A DNA stretch of 28,303 nt, taken from NCBI GenBank assembly GCA_934692295.1, contig CAKUTL010000017.1, positions 1 through 28,303 of the forward strand, in the 5' to 3' direction. Under the pieces are notes generated by a model. The model did not search any database and was not told the DNA's origin. It saw nothing but the letters and a program-made list of their open reading frames with translations. Both the position numbers and the translations under genes were made by a program. Positions 24,459-28,303 of the stretch are shown in pieces; the first letter of the stretch is position 1; every line of letters begins with the position of its first letter. This stretch comes from an uncultured Candidatus Melainabacteria bacterium. GTDB lineage: Bacteria; Cyanobacteriota; Vampirovibrionia; Gastranaerophilales; Gastranaerophilaceae.

Positions 24459-25133
24459 TTAAGGTAAATTTTTGAAATAATTTGGGTCTTTTATTGCCTC
24501 TAATGTGCAACCGTAGCCATTTACATCTGAGGATGAAGTTTTGCTACATAATCCATATGGATTCCATTCTTTAATTTTTTTAGTTGGGGTTAATTCCCCG
24601 TTATCTTCAATTTTAAATACAAATAAATCGTGCCCTAATCTATTCGGTTTGTTTTTATAGCCATTGATGTCTATTCCTATTAGATAATATCCCAAAGTTG
24701 TTGCTTGGGAGCCTTGTTCAAAAAATAGTGTTGTCCCATCTTTCAAGACTAGTGTTCCATCGTCTAAATATCCAAAATTTATTTTCCCGCCGGTGTATGT
24801 TTTATATTCATCAATGGAACCTTCCTTATTTAATCTTATGCAACCAGTAGTCCCAACATTTATCCTTCCGCAGTCTTGTGAAATGTTATAGTATTTTGCA
24901 ACATATTTACTTAGCCCTCCTCCAAGTTCAGAAGGACTAAGAACAATCTCTTCTTCATCGACCATTCTTCGTAGAGCTTGTGCAAGTCTGGAATGTTGTT
25001 CTTTAAATTGATTTCTCAAGACAATTGCTTTGTAGTTTTTTAATAATGTTGGTAATGTGAGAGCGGAAGTTACACCAATGATTCCCAATGTTATTAAAAC
25101 CTCTGCCAGTGTAAATCCCTTATGTTTACTCAT
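24459..25133 (-). CDS. Prepilin-like protein (type IV pilin/pseudopilin N-terminal methylation motif)
   Basis: The protein begins MSKHKGFTLAEVLITLGIIG. The prepilin peptidase site lies between Gly6 and Phe7, Glu is at +5 of the mature protein, and a hydrophobic helix spans about 7-27. The ATG at 25133 is preferred over GTG at 25136 because AAGGAA is then 7 bases away. The 224-residue total is longer than a typical major pilin and carries a globular C-terminal domain with two Cys pairs (QDC..GTTGC and GLC..GYGC) that could form disulfides. This suits a minor pilin or a type II-like pseudopilin of the kind present in many copies in some anaerobes. No assembly ATPase, peptidase or secretin gene is nearby, so the function is open. 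Confidence 0.85.
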   Translation of the reverse strand: MSKHKGFTLAEVLITLGIIGVTSALTLPTLLKNYKAIVLRNQFKEQHSRLAQALRRMVDEEEIVLSPSELGGGLSKYVAKYYNISQDCGRINVGTTGCIRLNKEGSIDEYKTYTGGKINFGYLDDGTLVLKDGTTLFFEQGSQATTLGYYLIGIDINGYKNKPNRLGHDLFVFKIEDNGELTPTKKIKEWNPYGLCSKTSSSDVNGYGCTLEAIKDPNYFKNLP

Positions 25134-25188
25134 CACGTCTTTCCTTATTTATTACTTAAGTTGATTTATAAATAAACCAATCTACTTA

Positions 25189-25217
25189 TATATAGTTTAA
25201 TATAACTAATTTTACAA
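25189..25217 (-). promoter_or_regulatory. Prepilin gene promoter
   Basis: On the minus strand TTGTAA (25212-25217) and TATATA (25189-25194) are separated by exactly 17 bases, giving a leader of about 50 nt. The -35 hexamer overlaps that of the divergent small gene, so the two promoters share the same bases. Confidence 0.55.
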
Positions 25218-25240
25218 TGATTGTCAATGTAAACTATAAT
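25211..25240 (+). promoter_or_regulatory. Promoter of the small HTH-like gene, with nested palindromes
   Basis: TTTACA (25211-25216), an 18-base spacer and TATAAT (25235-25240) place the start at 25247, the A of an ATG. Inside the spacer lie the palindromes CAATGATTG (25215-25223) and ATTGTCAAT (25220-25228), within outer arms TTACA (25212-25216) and TGTAA (25228-25232). This is a plausible operator for either divergent gene. Confidence 0.5.
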
Positions 25241-25246
25241 TTCAGT

Positions 25247-25471
25247 ATGATTATTAACGATATGACTGATTATCAGCTAGTTAAGTATTTGTTAAACAAG
25301 GAATATATGTTGCAAAAGGACTTGTCTGACAAATTGAACTCATATACAGGTAAAAATACAAAACCTGCAAATTTTTCTGCAAAATTAAAGCGAGAGTATT
25401 TAACTTTTAAAGAGTTAAAAAATATTTGTGATATTCTAGGTTACAATCTTTCTATTGAAAAGAAAAAATAA
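25247..25471 (+). CDS. Small helix-turn-helix-like protein, probably leaderless
   Basis: The product is 74 residues from the ATG at 25247, chosen because TATAAT ends 7 bases before it; an ATG at 25217 (84 residues) would lie upstream of that promoter's start, and neither has a Shine-Dalgarno sequence. The pattern LVKYLLNKEYMLQKDLSDKL, a variable loop, ANFSAKLKRE and LTFKELKNICDILGYNLSI resembles small XRE/Cro-like DNA-binding proteins: helix pair, recognition-like helix, then the usual 'L..I...LGY.L' ending. It is divergent from the prepilin gene and shares its promoter region, which fits a local regulator. It is not assigned to a named family. DNA binding is inferred from pattern only. Confidence 0.65.
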   Translation: MIINDMTDYQLVKYLLNKEYMLQKDLSDKLNSYTGKNTKPANFSAKLKREYLTFKELKNICDILGYNLSIEKKK

Positions 25472-25549
25472 TTTACTATAAATATTTATCCTAATTACTG
25501 ATGTATTATTCCTTTTAAGTCCTATTCTCTTTCTTGAAAGGAGTTTTAT

Positions 25550-25966
25550 ATGTCTGAACATTTTGCTTTTTATAGATGTGAAACTTGTGGAAATTTGGTT
25601 CAAGTTTTTATTTCTGGGGAAGGGGAACTTGTTTGTTGCGGAAAACCAATGACTTTACTACAACCTCACAAGAATGATGAATTTGCGAATGAAAAACATG
25701 TTCCAGTTTTTTTAGAAGATTCTGAATCTGGTGAAACCAAAATTCAAGTTGGTGCAATTCCTCATCCTATGGAGAATAATCACTATATTCAATTTATAGA
25801 GGCTATTTCTAAGGATGATAAATATCTATGTGTGAAATTTTTAGAACCGACTGATGAACCAATCAAAAATTTGCATTGTTCTAGTGATATTGATTTAGCT
25901 TTTGCATATTGCAATCTACATGGTTTATGGGTTGGAGATAAAAAAGAAAGGGATAATGATGATTAG
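25550..25966 (+). CDS. dfx: Desulfoferrodoxin (superoxide reductase)
   Basis: This cytoplasmic non-haem iron protein reduces superoxide to hydrogen peroxide without releasing oxygen, a typical defence of anaerobes. The 138-residue protein is the two-domain (2Fe) form. An N-terminal desulforedoxin domain has its four ligands at Cys10, Cys13, Cys29 and Cys30. The catalytic domain has His50 (EKHVP), His72 (IPHPM), His78, Cys121 and His124 (AYCNLHGLW), the complete His4Cys1 site. The Glu/Lys before His50 matches the EKHxP motif. A strong AAAGGAG stands 6 bases before the ATG. The ferritin start overlaps its last codons, so the two are translationally coupled in an oxidative-stress/iron operon. 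Confidence 0.95.
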   Translation: MSEHFAFYRCETCGNLVQVFISGEGELVCCGKPMTLLQPHKNDEFANEKHVPVFLEDSESGETKIQVGAIPHPMENNHYIQFIEAISKDDKYLCVKFLEPTDEPIKNLHCSSDIDLAFAYCNLHGLWVGDKKERDNDD

Positions 25967-26465
25967 TGATAAGATTAGGGATGTGTTAAATGAACAAATT
26001 AATAAAGAATTTTATTCAGCGTATTTATATCTTGCAATGTCTGCTTATTTTTCTGAGATTGGTCTTTATGGCTTTTCTAACTGGGCTAAAATACAATCTA
26101 GAGAAGAAATTGACCATGGAATGATTCTATTTGAATATGTTTTAGATAGAAAATCTCAAATTAAATTAAAACAACTTGAAATGCCAACTTTAGAAATGAA
26201 TGGTCCAATTGGGGTTTTTGAACAAATTTATCAACATGAACGTTCTATCACTTCTTCCATTGATTGTGTTGCAGATATGTCTGAAGGCGAATGTGACTTA
26301 GCTACAAGAAATTTCATCGATTGGTATTTAAAAGAACAAATTGAAGAAGAAGCAAAAGTTCTTCGTGTTATTTCCAAATTAAAAGCTTTCGGGGCTGAAA
26401 AATCTGCACTCTATTTAATTGATAGGGAATTATCAAATCGGGAATACAAACCTCCGAAATACTAA
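25959..26465 (+). CDS. ftn: Ferritin (non-haem, FtnA-like)
   Basis: Ferritin oxidises and stores iron in a 24-subunit cage. The ATG at 25959 is preferred (AAAGGG 6 bases before it) over one at 25956 and over distant upstream ATGs. It gives 168 residues, close to E. coli FtnA. The first helix has LNEQINKEFYSAYLYLAMSAYF; the ferroxidase residues Glu and His appear in REEIDHGM, followed by the EQIYQHER and EQIEEEAK helices. No central haem-ligand Met typical of bacterioferritin is evident. It overlaps the desulfoferrodoxin gene by 8 bases. Together the pair detoxifies superoxide and removes the iron that would react with the peroxide formed. Confidence 0.94.
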   Translation: MISDKIRDVLNEQINKEFYSAYLYLAMSAYFSEIGLYGFSNWAKIQSREEIDHGMILFEYVLDRKSQIKLKQLEMPTLEMNGPIGVFEQIYQHERSITSSIDCVADMSEGECDLATRNFIDWYLKEQIEEEAKVLRVISKLKAFGAEKSALYLIDRELSNREYKPPKY

Positions 26466-26496
26466 AGTTGTAGAATATTGCGGATTTGTAAACAAT

Positions 26497-26525
26497 TTGT
26501 TTATTTTTGCGAAATATCCTATTAT
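26497..26525 (+). promoter_or_regulatory. Promoter for a leaderless histidine kinase transcript
   Basis: TTGTTT (26497-26502), a 17-base spacer and TATTAT (26520-26525) are followed after exactly 6 bases by the ATG at 26532. Transcription would begin at the start codon. No Shine-Dalgarno sequence precedes this ATG. Confidence 0.6.
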
Positions 26526-26531
26526 GTAAAT

Positions 26532-28112
26532 ATGGATTTAGGGAAAATATTATACGTTGATGATGATAAATTGTTAACTTCGACTTTTAGTACGTTGATG
26601 AAGGTCGAAGGGTTTAAGGATGTTGTTGTTTATAACAATCCGATTGAAGCAGTTGAATATTTAAAAACAGAAGCTCCTGACTTAATTATTTCAGACTTTT
26701 TGATGCCTGAAATGAATGGTTTGGAGTTTCTTCGTGAGGCAAAAAAGTTATATCCTGAAGTTAGCATGATTTTATTAACCGCATATGCTGATAAAGAAAA
26801 TGCGATTAAGACCATTAATGAAATTGGGGTCTATAAATATATTGAAAAACCTTGGGATAATGATGACTTAATAATGAATATCCGTAATGGTATTGAACGT
26901 AGTCATTTACTTGCGAATTTAAGACAGAAAATAGATGAACTTGAAAAAGCAAAGGCTCAATTGACAATATATTCAAACAAATTGGAAGAATTAGTTGCTG
27001 AACGTACAAAAGAGTTGACATTGGCGAATATGAAGTTGTCTGGTATTATCAATTATTGTGCTGACGGTATTATAATTATTGATGCTCAAGGCAATATAGA
27101 ACAAGTAAATCCAGCTTGTGAAAATATGGTTGGCTTGTCTGCGGAAAAGCTTCAAAAAATGAAAATTCAAGAGATTGCTTATTCAGATGACCCGAGAATG
27201 AATAGAGCTCCTAAATCTTCAGTGAAAAGTACTATTTTAGGTCTGTCTTGTGAAAATTCCGAATTTTTGTTACGGGATTTATATATTAGAAATGTTCTCA
27301 ATGAAGAATCTATTCCAGTTGAAATTAATTTTGCATCTTTGACTAGTGACGATGACGAAGTTGAAAAATTTGTTGGTGTTATTCGTAATTTTAGTCAACA
27401 AAAGGAAAATGAACGATTAAGGGATGATTTTATTGCAACATTAACTCATGACTTGAGAACTCCTTTGCTTGCGGCAATTCAAACTTTGAAATTTTTCTTG
27501 GATGGCTCTTTAGGGAATGTTGAAGAAAAACAAAAAGTTTTATTATCCACAATGTTACAAAGTAATGAGGATTTATTAGGGTTAGTTAATGCACTGCTCG
27601 AGGTTTATCGATTTGAGAGCGGAAAGTTAAATCTATGCAAAACAGTGTTCAACATTTCTGACTTGGTTTCTCAATGTTATGATGAATTAGAGCCTTTATC
27701 AAAGAAAAAAGATATTTCTTTTAATCTTCACAATGAAGTTGATAAAGATTTGTTGATTGATGCTGATAGAGCTGAAATTAAGAGAGTAATAACTAATCTT
27801 TGTGGAAATGCTTTAAATTATACAAATAAAGGCGGAACAATTGATATTTACATGAAAGCTCATAATTCAGATGTGCTATTTTCCGTAATAGATAACGGCA
27901 ATGGTATTCCAAAAGAAGATATCCCTCATTTGTTTATGCGTTTTTCACAAGGTACAAGTAAAAAACGTTCAACTGGTACAGGGTTAGGTCTATATCTTTC
28001 AAGACAAATTGTTGAGGCTCATGGTGGAAAAATTTGGGTTGAAAGTAAAGTAAATAAAGGTAGTGAATTTTCGTTTTTATTAACAAATGTTGTTGCGAAA
28101 TCCAGAGTATAA
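26532..28112 (+). CDS. Receiver-PAS-histidine kinase (hybrid sensor)
   Basis: This is a cytoplasmic signalling protein of 526 residues. The start at 26532 is chosen because the receiver begins at once (KILYVDDDKLL) and a promoter ends 6 bases before it; an upstream in-frame ATG at 26478 would lie upstream of that promoter. The receiver spans about 4-120 with Asp10/Asp11, phospho-acceptor Asp55 (SDFLMPEMNG), Thr83 and Lys106, all intact. A coiled coil covers about 130-165, and a PAS-like domain about 165-290. The HisKA H-box has His306 (THDLRTP). The HATPase has NLCGNALNY, DNGNGIP (454-460) and TGTGLGLYLS (481-490). No membrane segment is present. An N-terminal receiver suggests regulation by an upstream kinase. 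The response regulator gene starts 13 bases after it and is the likely target. Confidence 0.92.
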   Translation: MDLGKILYVDDDKLLTSTFSTLMKVEGFKDVVVYNNPIEAVEYLKTEAPDLIISDFLMPEMNGLEFLREAKKLYPEVSMILLTAYADKENAIKTINEIGVYKYIEKPWDNDDLIMNIRNGIERSHLLANLRQKIDELEKAKAQLTIYSNKLEELVAERTKELTLANMKLSGIINYCADGIIIIDAQGNIEQVNPACENMVGLSAEKLQKMKIQEIAYSDDPRMNRAPKSSVKSTILGLSCENSEFLLRDLYIRNVLNEESIPVEINFASLTSDDDEVEKFVGVIRNFSQQKENERLRDDFIATLTHDLRTPLLAAIQTLKFFLDGSLGNVEEKQKVLLSTMLQSNEDLLGLVNALLEVYRFESGKLNLCKTVFNISDLVSQCYDELEPLSKKKDISFNLHNEVDKDLLIDADRAEIKRVITNLCGNALNYTNKGGTIDIYMKAHNSDVLFSVIDNGNGIPKEDIPHLFMRFSQGTSKKRSTGTGLGLYLSRQIVEAHGGKIWVESKVNKGSEFSFLLTNVVAKSRV

Positions 28113-28124
28113 GGTAGGTTTAAA

Positions 28125-28303
28125 ATGTCGAAAAATATTAAGGTTACAATAATTGAAGATCACGATATGACTAGAATGGGCTTATCTTTTGCTCTTTCTA
28201 ATAATGAGTCTATTGAGGTTTTAGGTACGTCTGCTGATGGTTTAGAAGGTGTGAATCAAGCACTAGAATTAAAACCAGACTTAGTAATTATGGATATTGG
28301 TTT
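28125..28303 (+). CDS. Response regulator, receiver domain, truncated by right window edge
   Basis: The frame starts MSKNIKVTIIEDHDMTRMGL after AAGGTAGG and is open to the window edge (about 59 residues). Glu/Asp of IIEDH form the acidic pocket, and VIMDIG near the edge contains the expected phospho-acceptor Asp. The style of the first 30 residues is that of NarL/FixJ-type regulators, whose DNA-binding HTH would lie outside the window. It begins 13 bases after the histidine kinase stop, consistent with a cognate pair. Confidence 0.88.
   Translation, partial: MSKNIKVTIIEDHDMTRMGLSFALSNNESIEVLGTSADGLEGVNQALELKPDLVIMDIG

Noticed and set aside
25902..25958. Longer ferritin start inside the desulfoferrodoxin gene
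   Set aside because: The extra residues do not match ferritin, while AAAGGG correctly places the start at 25959.
26478..26531. N-terminal extension of the histidine kinase
   Set aside because: The added residues are not receiver-like, and the promoter hexamers lie inside that stretch.

Overview
The window is AT-rich and gene-dense, and most of its genes sit in short convergent or divergent operons. It looks like an anaerobic, host-associated bacterium with an outer membrane. Supporting signs are a two-partner-secretion type giant adhesin, a prepilin-like protein, a membrane polysaccharide exporter, a ChbG/YdjC deacetylase beside a membrane-bound glycosyltransferase, and a superoxide reductase/ferritin pair. 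Gene content and style best fit the non-photosynthetic cyanobacterial relatives (Melainabacteria/Gastranaerophilales). That assignment is inference from pattern memory; no search was run.

Layout. 1-3944 (-) is one huge secreted adhesin, cut by the window edge inside an Asp-Thr dipeptide tract. It is not a set of small plus-strand genes. 4148-6921 (-) is rimO followed by a polysaccharide flippase gene. 7010-8779 (+) is a U32-family protein, ending at a strong bidirectional hairpin. 13189-8844 (-) is a tight five-gene operon: split-transketolase C-terminal subunit, ftsE, ftsX, a degenerate receiver-GGDEF protein and an isochorismatase-like hydrolase. 13448-14689 (+) is a Pro/Gln/Ala-rich protein with a helical-repeat C-terminus, followed by two tandem hairpins. 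16226-14819 (-) is a tandem pair of PlsC-type acyltransferases. 16336-20435 (+) holds a large phosphohexomutase and argS. 23138-20476 (-) is a YdjC deacetylase followed by a multidomain secreted or anchored PLD-family protein. 23202-24155 (+) is a family 2 glycosyltransferase. 24165-24421 (-) is a large SRP RNA with an Alu domain. 25133-24459 (-) is a prepilin-like protein, divergent from a small HTH-like gene. 25550-26465 (+) is desulfoferrodoxin plus ferritin. 26532-28112 (+) is a receiver-PAS-histidine kinase, followed by a response regulator cut by the right edge.

How the genes work together. Envelope functions dominate: adhesin, flippase, FtsEX, acyltransferases, glycosyltransferase, deacetylase and prepilin. 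They are mixed with translation genes (rimO, argS, SRP RNA) and an oxygen-defence pair. A sensor/regulator pair lies just downstream of the oxygen-defence genes.

Most worth a second look: (i) the PLD protein combining a thermonuclease-like region, an Ada-like zinc motif, two HKD motifs and a MopE-like metal loop; (ii) three genes that appear leaderless, each with a -10 hexamer exactly 6 nt before the ATG; (iii) a recurring extended -10 element, TGATAAAAT; (iv) the Asp-Thr tract, whose unit-to-unit variation is almost all synonymous; (v) the doubly degenerate receiver-GGDEF protein in the ftsEX operon. I saw no tRNA, rRNA, CRISPR array, insertion sequence or prophage.
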